Below, one piece after another: positions 30,746 through 42,295 of a DNA stretch of 64,000 nt; position 1 is the first letter of the stretch, and the number at the start of each line of letters is the position of its first letter. The notes below the pieces were generated by a model. It was given only the letters and a program-made list of their open reading frames with translations. It was not told the origin of the DNA and made no database searches. Source of the DNA: Fonsecaea monophora (Eukaryota > Ascomycota > Eurotiomycetes > Chaetothyriales > Herpotrichiellaceae); the NCBI RefSeq assembly GCF_001642475.1, contig NW_019173969.1, positions 1 to 64,000 of the forward strand, read 5' to 3'. Made by a program: the position numbers and the translations under genes.

Positions 30746-33018
30746 ATGTTGTCCTCCGAGGAGAAGAAAGAGAAAGATCAGTTCTTCAAAGATCTTTATC
30801 GACTCGACAGTCTTGACGATGAGGAAAGCGTAAAGAAACCAAATGTGTCAGAGCAGCCCCATTTGCGACCTCCCCTGGCGCAAAAAGCCAAAGCACAGGG
30901 GGCCGAGCCAACTTCGAAGATCAATGTCTCGGAGAGACAGTTGCGGAAGAGGAAGTTGTCACAAACAAGCCTAAATCTGGAGCAAAGGTCAGCGCGGCAA
31001 CCTTCTCCCCCCAAGGCGCACGCTGCACCGAATCTACCTCAGAAGAACCCTTCCCGGACGAACAGAAACGTGACAGATCTTTCAAATTTAGAAGCACGAA
31101 TGAAAGGATTGGGCTTGCCCAAATTGAAACCTCTACCAAAGCGAACTACGATGGGGTACATGCCTCTTAATAGGCAGATCTTCAAAGGGCTTGTGTTCTG
31201 TATTTTCAAATGTCTACTAGAAGCAGCTCTTATTGTAGTTGGCTAACGCATCGTGCAGTTTTCGTGCCCAACAATGACGATGACCCTCTAACCCGCATTC
31301 GAATACACCAATCTATCCGGTTTGGTGCTCAGTGGGCACATGAGCTCGATGAGGAAGTCACACATATCATCGTTGCTCAAGATGACTTGGATATGATAGG
31401 TGTGGCCAAATGCTTGCCCGGCAGGCAGATACCGGTTTGTGGCCCCTTCAAGTCGTGATTGCGCTGCTGACAGTATCATTAGAAAGGCCCAGTGATTTTG
31501 CGCCAGAGGTGGCTTTTGGAAAGCTGGGCTTCTGGATTTCTCATCGGAACGCATTGGAATCGCTTCAAGGTAGCAGGCATGGAAACTATCACCGACTCAA
31601 GCCGTTGTCTTGCTCCACCTGTCATGGACAACAGGGTGACTACTTTCAGCCCTAGGGTTGATAGATCGCGTCAGATTACGAACGAATCAACGGGGAGCAC
31701 TAACCTTCAGAGGAGGTCTGACGCCGAAACCAAGGACTTAAACTCAAAAGCTGGAAGGAAAATTGCTGAGGATGCCCTTGCTATTGCGATAAAAGATGTC
31801 CAAAATGGTGCGGAATTGCACTCTGACCCTGGTGAGGACTCTGGGAATGATGATGGACCGAAACGTCGAGGCACCCTGCATGGAAAAGACCCCGAAAACA
31901 GAGCCCAAACGAAGACTGCCCGTTTCTCGTGCTTAGAAAGCAACACTGGGACAACCCGCACCGAAAATCCGAATGCTGACACCATATCGAAGCTACAAGA
32001 AATGGCAACCTCTTATGACCAATCAGGCGATCAATGGCGGACCAAGGCCTTCCGGCAAGCTGTCGGAAAACTTCGTAGGCAAGATCAGAAGATTCGAACG
32101 GTTTCCGAAGCTCGTGCAATCGGTATCGGCGAGAGTATTGCAGCGCAAATCGAAGAGATTGTTTCTACCGGAAGTTATAGACGGCTCGAGTATGCTAAGA
32201 ACGATCCGAGAAATCAGATTATTAAGCTGTTCATGGGAGTTTATGGAGCCGGAGAGACAACCGCAAAGAGGTGGCTCGCTCAAGGTCATCGATCCCTGGA
32301 AGATGTCTATCGAAAAGCTGAGCTGACTGCAAATCAACGCCTGGGTATCGAGCACTACAGTGATTTCCAACAGAGAATTCCTCGAAGCGAGGTCGAGCAA
32401 CACGCTGCAATCGTGGAGACGGCTCTCAAGTCTGCGGATCCAAAGTTTCAGCTGATCATAGGGGGCTCGTATAGACGAGGCAGCAAAGATTCCGGAGATA
32501 TCGACTGCATCATCTTTGTAAGTTTCTGCTCGCAGGATCATTTTGTGTCCCAGGCAAGCTGAGGCTAACAGCTTCTGCAGATGCCCGAGGCCGGGATTAG
32601 CCATATTCGCACACTGATGCTAGAAACTGTGATTCCTGGATTGATGGCGCAAGGTTTCCTGAAAGTGGCACTTGCTGGCGGTCATTCCTCAAGTGATGAT
32701 TCGTCGAAGTGGCATGGAGCATCTGCCTTACCGGGATGTGATGTTTGGCGCCGAATCGACTTCCTCTTTGTGCCTTGGACGGAACTTGGAGCAGCATTGC
32801 TCTATTTCACAGGGAATGATCTGTTCAACCGGAGTATCAGATTACTTGCAAGTAAAAAACAGATGAGATTGAACCAACACGGACTGTTCAAAGACGTCAT
32901 GAGGGGGCGTGGACGGCAGCGAGTCAATGATGGGACATTGCTCGAGGGACATGACGAGAGGCGGATTTTTGAGATTCTCGAAGTCCCATACCGACCACCT
33001 GAGGAACGGAATGTGTGA
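30746..33018 (+). CDS. POL4: DNA polymerase X family, Pol4 / polymerase lambda type
   Basis: Four exons, 30746-31199, 31259-31434, 31483-32517 and 32581-33018, give 700 residues. Introns of 59, 48 and 63 bp have GTATTT, GTTTGT and GTAAGT donors. The BRCT domain spans about 142-245 and is rebuilt only by splicing (IFKGLVFFFVPNNDDDP ... EEVTHIIVAQD ... KGPVILRQRWLLESW). After a charged linker come the lyase-like region and hairpin motifs (GIGESIAAQIEEI; FMGVYGAGETTAKRW). The polymerase palm has IGGSYRRGSKDSGDIDCII with metal-binding D549 and D551, and the third Asp D615 in RRIDFLFVP. The YFTGNDLFNRSIR block is the sugar-gate region of lambda/Pol4. All three catalytic Asp are present. The family fills short gaps in end joining and base excision repair. 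Confidence 0.92.
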
Positions 33019-33577
33019 AAATTGCAACTCAGAGACCGAGTAAGTATAGCAATTTCGTACTCATCACAAATGGCTTGCCACTGTATTGTGTATTCCTAGG
33101 GTTGGAGAGAAACGGAGCAGGATGACTACTTTCAGAAGACCCTGATGACACAAGCTTCTGCTTGGCACGGGAGTAGCCGACAGCCAATAGACACCCCGAC
33201 TAACCATCTCACCGCCCTGCTTTTTGCAACACCGCCTTGAACATTGCAAAATTCTGCCAACATTTTGTCATTGTCACGCAGCCTTGTAAACATTGTCGAA
33301 ACAGTTTCATCGCTGTCATCGTCATTGTTAGATTCAAGCGTCTTCTGCGGATCCAAGCTCATGTCTTCAACCGATCTGTGGATTGGATCTAAATCTGTTA
33401 AATATCACCTTTTCTTCGCAGTCTTCCTTCTTCGCTTCACGTCCAACTCGCCTTCTCGACGGTGGGGAGACACTGATTCCTCGATTAGTCTTGTAAGTTA
33501 ACATTGAAACCCACGCAAAGTCTTTCAAGTGTAGCGCACTGACTATATTTAGGCAAGGACTGGCAGAATCCTCAGTC
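33019..33577. other. Intergenic and leader of the zinc-finger factor gene
   Basis: Holds a probable leader intron at 33493-33552. An upstream 86-codon frame (33244-33501) does not join in frame to the next gene through that intron, so it is not a coding exon. Confidence 0.55.
33493..33552 (+). other. Probable 5'-UTR intron of the zinc-finger factor gene
   Basis: GTAAGT donor at 33493, CTGAC branch-like site near 33540, ATTTAG acceptor ending at 33552, 25 bases before the ATG. Confidence 0.5.
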
Positions 33578-35931
33578 ATGGGACGACGCCCTAACCCGCT
33601 GATGGCCGAGTTCTTTGAACGTGGTCCCAAGATCGGCGACGCTTCGAATCGTTATGAGCAGACCTGCAGACGATGTGGAGAGCACTTTTCGCGAGGCCGT
33701 AGCGAGGCTATGGTCACCCATCTGACCAAAAAATGTCCAGCCATATCTAACGCAGAGCGTACCAAGATCATCTTGCGTCTACACGACCTATCCCTTCCAG
33801 ATGTCCATCCTTACATCGACCCTACATTCAATCCGGAGGCAAACGGGAAAGATGAAAGAGCAGCGGAAGAAGACGCGAACGATGACAATGTCAGGTTGCC
33901 CTTTGGTCAACACAGACAAAATTTTGACGGCTTGAATGTCCTCGCTGAGGCTTCTCGTCGCGTCGGTGGTAATGCTCGACGAAATGCAGGTTCCATGTCT
34001 GACGATCCAGCTGGGCATCACGACCAAACCTCTCAGCCACATGAGGATGCATCGCTTGATCCCCAACTTCAGACAGACTCCTTTTCTCATTCTCTCTTAC
34101 ATGATGACAACACGGGTGCTCACGACAATGGTATGTTTGGCTTGATTTTGCCTATTCATGTTCTGCAGACACGGTCACTAATCTGCTCTGTTCAGCCTTT
34201 CCTACTAGTACACCTGAAAACCTCCCTCCACTCTACCACTATATGGGTAATCTCCCTCCACCTTCCCAAGGTGGTCTGGCTGGTCTCCCTCTTGCGAGTA
34301 CTCATTCTCAGGACCTCTCAACAATTGCGGCCACCGCCAACGCGACAATCGCCAACGGCTCTGTTATGGGCAGCGATTTAGATATGTCAGATGATGTCCA
34401 TTCCGCCCTTCTCGGGGAGCTTCAGGACAATGGTTTTCCTTCCCAAGGTCGACCCTCATATCCCTGGCCAGCAATGCTTGGGACACAACCGATGGGGCAA
34501 TTGACTCTTCCCACTTCGACACAGCCTCTCTATGCGCCAGATATGGCGTCCATTTCTCCTCCAAGGGCAGCAGATGGTCTCCCTCCACAAAATGAGGAAT
34601 CTACGAGCCAAAATCTCAGACCAATTGCAATAAATCCGAATAGACGACAAGCACAGCTCTCCAACACTGGAGATCTACACCACTCGCAAACGCCAAAGGC
34701 CAAGGTCCGAGGTAGATTTGCACCCGATCGTCGTAAGGAAGTGCGCGAGCTTCGAAAGGTTGGCGCGTGCATGAGGTGCCGCATGCTCAAGAAGACGTGC
34801 TCTCAGGAGACACCGTGTCAGACATGTGCTGCTGTTGAAAGCCCTCGCCTATGGAAGCATTCATGTATACGCACGAGGCTCAGTGAAGCTTTCCCACTCT
34901 ACTTTCTTGGGCTACATGGGGTTCTCGCTTATCATGATGTCAATACCCTGAAGACGCGAGCTTCCTTTTCGCCATATTCGGGGAGAATTGAAGGTTTCCA
35001 CTTTCCGGACCAAAAGATCGTCATGAAAGGCCTTCAAAGCGAACACGTACCAGATACATCGCTAGCCACTCCTGGCACTCAATCCCCTTCGAACAATGAA
35101 GATATTATCGTCGCGGATCTTGACACGGACAACCTTCTCCCGAAGGTCGAACGATATCTTCAGGTAATCGTTCCTCAAGTCGTGGAGCAAGAGCACTCCC
35201 CTGTAATGAGGGCGAGTCTACAGATGGCTCAAACTATCAAAGAACGGCAACAGAGCGGTGTGATCGTTGATAAGCATGATAATCTCGTCTCAGATGTCGT
35301 CGAGTTGTGGACGGCTACGCTACTGCTCACCGATGATAAGTTAAAACCTTTGTTTGCGACAGATACCGGGCTCGACGATGGGCGAACCTTGATCAGTGAG
35401 ACAAAGATGGATGTTTCTTATCGCGTGTTAACTCTCCAACTTCAGGCGGCAATCGAGAAGCGTGCCAGCATCGTGTGCAGGGGTACCATGAACCACTTCG
35501 AACAGCGGGTCTTGTCTCGCCACAAGAGCAACAACTTCGAGACATTCTTGATTGCATTCATCCTCCTCAATTGTGTGGAGCGTATGTGCTGGTTGTATCG
35601 ACGATGGGATTGGCGAAGTCAAGAGGTTCACTGGCCCCTCGACCAAAAACCGGCATACTATGCAGATAAAGGTGAGACTTTTGCGCAGACGATTCAAATG
35701 CTGATCAGCATACGTCAATTGGAGCCAAAAATCATGGTCGACGCTCATTCGGACTTGATTGTCGCTTGCAACAGTGATGATACTGCTCTTGCTGAGTGGC
35801 TTGCAGCCGCAGGACTCACTAAGGACTCCGCGGCGCAATTTGGAGTTGCAGCGTTCAACCCAGAAGATAGCAGATCCCTCGATGGAACTTTGTCTGCACG
35901 TTTACTCCAACCTCAGGGTCTTCTGGGTTGA
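33578..35931 (+). CDS. Fungal transcription factor with N-terminal BED-like finger and internal Zn2Cys6 cluster
   Basis: Two exons, 33578-34130 and 34196-35931, give 762 residues. The intron starts GTATGT, has a CACTAAT branch site and ends TTCAG at 34195; the other acceptor would leave only 38 bp. The N-terminus has a CxxC...HxxxxC finger of BED-like spacing (C30, C33, H48, C53 in CRRCGEHFSRG...HLTKKC). A long disordered, Pro/Ser/Gln-rich part follows. A Zn2Cys6-like cluster is at C376, C379, C386, C392, C395 and C408 (ACMRCRMLKKTC ... CQTC ... SCIR), preceded by a basic GRFAPDRRKEVRELRK. The spacing between the last two cysteines is longer than in Gal4-type clusters. The C-terminal 350 residues are helical with no named domain. 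DNA-binding regulator by composition; targets unknown. Confidence 0.82.
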
Positions 35932-37169
35932 TAAGCGTCGAACGACTACTTGCTCTCACTGACGCACTGAGTTTCATGACTGGTGCTGGGAGCATGACTG
36001 GACGGATTGTATCAACAAACAGAGCAATTGGCGGTGTGAGTTGGCGTTAATGAATAACGGGACTTTGCGACTTTGTCGCACATGAGGGCAAGATGTACAT
36101 GGATGTGAACACGGTCACAGGAGGAATTTGTCATTATGACGCGAAAGAGCTGAGATACACCATGGGTCCGTCATCGACAAGAGGATGTCTTGAAGACCCA
36201 AAAAGGACCACTGGTATAGATCGGGAGGCATCCATTTGCAGCGACTAAGCCCAGTACCGAAGGCTTACTGACACTAAATAGCTGCAAAGATTGACAGCAC
36301 CAACTTGGAGAGGAATTTTGAGAGCTGAGGTTGATCCAGGGTGCAAAATCGCGCAGGCTCGTAGACTGGTAGGGCTCTTTCTGGCATGACTTGTTTCACA
36401 ATTCTCGCACTGTAGATTCTTGTTTTTCAGTTGCATCTATGGATTGGACCACCAATTTCTCGGTGTCAGGCAAGTGCCAATCACTGAAACACCCTTCACT
36501 ATGTGGTGATCATGAATCTGATCAAACACATGAAACACACCGCAAGACCCAACAAACGGACTCGGGTGCTGCCCACAACTCCTGTTACCATTCCTCCACA
36601 TCATTGTCCTCCATGCTTCACGACGCGCAAGCGATCCTTGCTTCCTTTCGGTACCACGAACCTCAAAGCTGGGACCGGCCTACCCTTGAGCCAATAGCTG
36701 TCGAGACAGAAAGATCTGATATTGTCAATGATAAGGGTACCAAACCCACGGTGTGATGCACAGAGATAGGAGGCGAGGTTGGAAAGTGACACAGGGGCAA
36801 ATATTCAGGGCGTGGCAATAGGAAAGGATGAGGTTGATGGAGCAGCCAACTCGCTCGCCAACTACAAGACGTTGGACAGCAGATGGGCACACAGCCTTTG
36901 AGGGGGGGAGGGGCGATCTTGCATGGCCAAATGCACGTCAGTCGGAGGACTAGCAAGCCAGGTGGCTGCTGCAAGTGCGGCTCGCATCGTCTCTTCCGCG
37001 GCATCACAACGCCGATGAGGCCCTTCGACACCACCACGAGAGGGCGGAGCTGGGGGTCACACCTACCCAGCCTGGTGCCCCCCGTACTTGCAACTAAATG
37101 GGTCTCGGCCAGCGCCGTCTTCATATCCAATCTGAACAACAGGTCCTTGTGTCATGATTGTGATGAGGC

Positions 37170-37813
37170 ATGGTCCCTAACTACAACGAGAGGACAGACT
37201 TGACATCCGTTATGCCTGCCTCAAACATGGGCCTGCAGATTAAAACCGCCTTTACCGAATTTCCTCCACGGCAAGCCAGGGTTAGGGATGAGGATGGAGA
37301 CACTGAGAACAATGCATTGCGGCGATCGGACTCGCTTGTTGTACGAGGGCCTGTTGAAGGCCACACCACTATGATCAAGACCAGACGCATGTGCAAGCTT
37401 GGAGCGGGCCGAAAAACGTCCCCGGACACCGTTGATCTTGGGTGACTTGGAGCCCACCAAGGCCACTAACTAGGCTTGCGAGATCAGCAATTGCAGGTGG
37501 CTCGGCGAGACCCAGTTGCACGACTTTCAAAACCAATCGCTTAGCACTGACAGGTGCATCACAGACGTACTCGATACTTGTGAAGACAGAGTCAGCACGA
37601 CCAAGAACCACCCCTTCTCATTACTGTGGTGTTTCTGAGATCGAACCAGATTTCCAACTCCAGTTGACCACTGTCTGGAGCACGCTCCACGACCACCGGG
37701 ATGGAACCTCTTTGCTGTCTCAGCAACCCGTCCCGATGTCTATTTTGGCCAACAAATTATATGAAGATCCTCGTGGGAGTCGTACGCCTTCGGACAAGCC
37801 AGAGAGCCCATAA
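37170..37813 (+). other. Possible orphan coding remnant
   Basis: Two adjacent open frames (37170-37445 and 37442-37813, different phases) encode polar, protein-like sequence (for example RVRDEDGDTENNALRRSDS, then EIEPDFQLQLTTVWSTLHD). A CTAAC plus TTGCAG acceptor-like pair ends at 37497, but I could not find a donor giving a clean joined frame. No family recognised. Could be a decayed or orphan gene, or chance. Confidence 0.2.
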
Positions 37814-38980
37814 TCCCTACGCCGGAATGAGAGGGAAGCAATAATACTCGATACCTGGCGAAAGAGATTATCCGAGGCACTTTGGCGCGAGTAAGTCGTG
37901 AGCTAACATTTCACCTTCATGCTCAGGATCCTCTAAAATTCCCTGCCGCAATGATCACTACTATCACATGGAGGAAGTGTCTCAAACATGTTTCCGCTTT
38001 TAACTCAGATATACAACTACGGAAAACAGACATTGCCTGCTTAGTCTTTCTGGACCACATCCCTGTTTCCCCTTCGTCTTTTTCTGGGTTACCTACAGGC
38101 ATCGGGATAAGAGGCCCGAGAAGGCAGTGTGCCTCGTGCGAAGGATCCATTCCTGGCTTATCGAAAGCCTCTGCCGTCTTCGCCAGGCATATTACTTCTG
38201 GCATCTCTTCGTTTTCCCGCAATAGGTCGAGTCAGGAAGCTTGCAAAGTGTGATAGGCAACTTTCCCTGGCCTAATTTCTTTGTTAACCCTATTGGGAAG
38301 TAGATACTTCTGCTATCGAGTCGCATCTCCCGATGGTCCAGGTGCCCACAAGTCAGATGTATGTAAAGTCAGGTGCGAGGGATCCAATAACAACGGCAGG
38401 CCTGGAGCTGATGCAATTCGAGAACGCCACCACGCTCGGGCCACCGTCCGCTTTGATGGTTCTGTCAGAGTTCAGCTGGCCTTTGAAGCACCATGACAGT
38501 CGTCTCAGATATGACAAATTCTGGGCCTCTCTCGGAGCAAGCGGCCTTTGGTGGTGAGCATGGCTCGTCATGGTGAAGCGACAGAGAGGCCGAGAGAATC
38601 CAGTCTAGTCTAGGTTGCGAGGAAGAGGCCAGGGAACACGACGGTACCTATACTTGAGATCAGAGAGCCTGCATGGCCAGGACTATAAGTACGAACAAAA
38701 CCCAGACTACATCCTCCAAGTCTCGACGGCGAGGTGCAATACTTGTACATGCCCGAGTAAGCACAAATCTCACGGATACGCCATCTTGCTCTTAGGATGC
38801 TCCATCTGTTGAAAGTACGAGTATGAGCATCTTTCTCAGTGCCAGAGGGACTGAAATATCAGACCTTGTGCAAAGTATACTGCCTGGGCCGAGGAGCATG
38901 AGCCAGTCAGCATGAGCAGCAGATTCCTGAACGAGCACGGCTACCCGTGGACCAGCCGCTTGTGGGGCTTATCCAGCGCT

Positions 38981-39004
38981 GGGTGACTGGGTGACTGGGT
39001 GACT
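38981..39004. repeat. GGGTGACT tandem repeat, three copies
   Basis: Three perfect copies of an 8-base unit. Confidence 0.9.
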
Positions 39005-42000
39005 CTTCCGTCGTCGCTATGAGTACTCGTACATAAAATGTGCTTGGTGGCTTAGGTGCTTCTCATCTGCCAGGGAAGTTCGCGTGGAGGCGTTACATGA
39101 AGAAGAGGGGCGTGTGGAGAGGCAGACATGGGAGTGGGTGCGGAATCGAGGAGCTGAGTGGCTCAAGGATGGTCATGGGAATGTTGTAGCGATTGGCCAA
39201 TGGTATCAGCTGACAGATGGTTCAAAGGTCACTCGCCGATGCGATCGATTTGCGACCAGAAACCAAGAAAAGCCCGAGTCGGGCTTGCTGAAGCTTTGCG
39301 CTCTTTGGGAATCGAAGGGGATCAAACATGGAGAGAAGGGTTAGCCTAGCGATGGGCTCAGCGCTTCCCGGGTTCGTCCAGGGCCGTATGATGAATGGAC
39401 GGGCAAAGCCAAGTGGTGCTAGTTGGTCTCTGTGACCGAAGAAAAAGGGAGCCATGGATAGACATTTCCGCCACGAGACAGGGGGATGGACGTGTGGTTC
39501 TGGGAGGGGCAGATGACCTGAGATGCCGGAAGGAGAACAGGGCGTCGCAAGCTGAATGGTGGGATGCGGACGGGAGGGCCATGATGCGATGAGCATGAGC
39601 AATTAGATTCTAGCTCGCGTTATGCTCACGCTTTGTTTTTCGTTCCGGTCTGAAGGACAAGAGACCAGACTTTCAAAATACTGTGAATTGCGATTGAGTT
39701 TTGTGGGAGCGTCGATGAATGATGAAAGACACCCCAATAATGGGAGCCTAGTTTGAGTCAATTGAAGGAATCCGCCAGAGAGACCAGAGATCATAGCGCC
39801 CATGACGCCCGCAGCGCCCACAGCGCCCACCTGACTTGCCTGACTGAGTGGACCCCGGGTCCTCGCCGGAAGCCTTTCGTACCGCTCGCTGGGCCTTGTT
39901 GCTGGTTGCTGGTGGCCGCTGCACCCGAGTCAGTTCCCAGAACGAGTGCCCGGTTGGTCATCAGTACCGAGTAAAAGACACACCCAACGAGTGGTTTAGC
40001 CCTCCACCTTGTACTCAGACTGCTGGAATTTGCACAAAAATTCCCGTGCGCGAGTATTAATCAGGTAGGTCCTTACGAGTAGATACTGGCTTTGACAGTA
40101 TCTCTGTCGCTATCCTATAACAGAAAAGCGACTGCCCAGTCTGCAGAAGTTGACGTCGCACTCATTCATACATACCTAGGGTACAAGTGGGTGGATCAAT
40201 GGGTGAAATGAACCCCCCTGTTCCCTACCCCCCTGTTTTCTCTGCCCACTACCCGGCATCTTCTCCCCCCTTCGACTGCTATTCTGAACTCCCTCCCCTC
40301 CCCCAAAAAGTTCTAGTTTAGTTAAAGAACCACCCCCTGGTCGCATGTACCGCCCTAAACTGTATCTCGCTCTTTGCTTGCAATCAATCGTAGGCTGCCA
40401 TGGCCGCTGCTGCATGAAAGCATCTGCATGCTCGTCTGGATACCCACGCGCCCGCACTTTGGTAGCCCAAGAATCCCTTTGAAGAGGTGCTAAGCTGCGC
40501 TGCATTACTCGTACTTGGACATACATTATTTGGTTGATACCATCAGCTTGTCCCTCTGACTCCCTGACAGACTCTAATCCCCACCAGTTCCCGAACTCAA
40601 CCACCGACCGATTCAGACCTCGTGTTTTCTCTGCCGCTCACTGGGTGCTGCTGCGGTATTGGCTTATTTGCTTCCCACTCACCACACCCTCTCGCTCTCC
40701 CCGCCACCCTCCCTCACCTACATACACTTCCCTCGTCCTTCCCACCTCTTTCGCCATCTGGCGCGTTCTTTGGCCGCACATCTCCCGCACATCTTTGCTG
40801 CGAGGCTCTACTCCGTACTATCCAATCTCATCCAAGTCCAGAACCATCAAAAAAACAATCCCTCAATCATCGAGAATCGGATCCGTCTCGTTCTCGAAAA
40901 GTCACCCGTTGTTTGATTTCAGCTCGCAGTCTCCCAACCTAATCGCTTACCTCGCTATCCGGCAGTACTGCGGAAATTTCTCACAAGAAGAGACCTCCCA
41001 GAAAGCGCAACTGTGTATCGTAGTAGTTCAATTGAGATCCACCTAGCCTGTCCTAGGCACCCTAGGGGTACAAGGGATACCGAGATACGCTAAACCTCTT
41101 TGCCTAGAGCACCCGCCCGCAGCGCACGCCCGCCTTAAGCTTAGACACTTTGGCACCAATTCCTGCCTGGCGAGATGTCTAATCGGTCATTCTCCAAAGT
41201 GCCCAGTTCCTCCCTCTAAATTTCAAGCCCGCACCGTCCCAAGTTCCAAGTCGCAAGTCCCAGAACCACAACTCTACACTACAGTTACCACCATCAGCAA
41301 TCAGCCGTCATCTCGCGTTCTCGCCCACTTCCATTTTTATCCCATCATCATCATCTCTCAGTCTCATCGCGCATTCCCCAGATTTCAATTCCATCCAACC
41401 GTCATCAAACCCTGCCCTTCCAATCACTCCGCTTGGGCTCGGGTTCTAACGTGTCATCACTGAGTTTATCGCCACCACTAAATAATCGGCCTGCGCGTCC
41501 CTAAGCCGCCAAACTCGAATCCCCTCGGCAAACCATCGTCATTTTACGAGCACACTGTCCCGTTTTGGGTCGAGGGACCACCTCTTTCGACTGACGGGCT
41601 TTGCCTAGGCAAACGGAGGGAAACGAGGGACCAGTCAGCGTCAGGTCAAGTGCGAAGAGGCGACAGAAAAGAAAAAAAAGAGGAACATCCCATTTCTTGA
41701 CTTGCATCTGCAAGCTCCGAGCGCCATCTCCCGCTCTTCTCTTGTACTTCCGCACCTTGCGACACGCACCTCACAGATCAAAAGAAACACTTACCACTGG
41801 CTGACCGACTGGCGTAACCAGCCGACCAACTGCGCGTCTTTTTTGGCACAAAGAGCCACTACTGCCACACTAAATACTCCCCCCAGCTCGAGCTGCATCC
41901 TTTGCCGTCCACCTCCACCAATCTACCTCCCGCCGCGGCCTCTGGTTCCAGCATAACCCTCGTCATCCTCGCTAACTTTACTTTTGCTGCACGCCTGCAC

Positions 42001-42295
42001 GCCTGCAACCGTGCTCTGCACCTGTGCACGCCTTGTTTTCCGCGCCGGGCTTTCTGTTTGTCGCCATCGCCATCCTCGTTGCACTTCAATATTCCCGTTG
42101 TCGCACATTACTGAAGAGGCGGGGAGCTGAGGCGCTCATCAGACGCAGGCACCCTTCCTAAATCTCGAAGTTTGGGTCACCCAGCTCTGTGCTGCCTGGC
42201 AGCTCCTGGCGTGCTGATGCGGGTGCAGAGCCTGCGCATCATCACCACCACCACTATTCCCTCCAACACCACCATTTCATCGCCGCGGCGCTGAA

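Larger units (their letters stand above)
35932..42295. other. 6.4-kb gene-poor region
   Basis: No gene I can support. The segment 37170-37813 has two consecutive plus-strand frames with protein-like composition (listed separately). From about 40530 to 42290 the plus strand is C/T-rich (CTCTCCCCGCCACCCTCCCTC type), consistent with a long promoter or 5' leader of the Rsc7 gene. A perfect triple octamer is at 38981-39004, and CAGCGCCCA words repeat near 39805-39830. Confidence 0.45.

Noticed and set aside
33244..33501. Upstream coding exon for the BED-like/Zn2Cys6 factor
   Set aside because: The intron 33493-33552 would join it out of frame with the following ATG.
40534..41046. 170-codon plus-strand frame
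   Set aside because: Ser/Pro/Thr-rich translation comes from a C/T-rich leader-like sequence; overlapping frames look the same.
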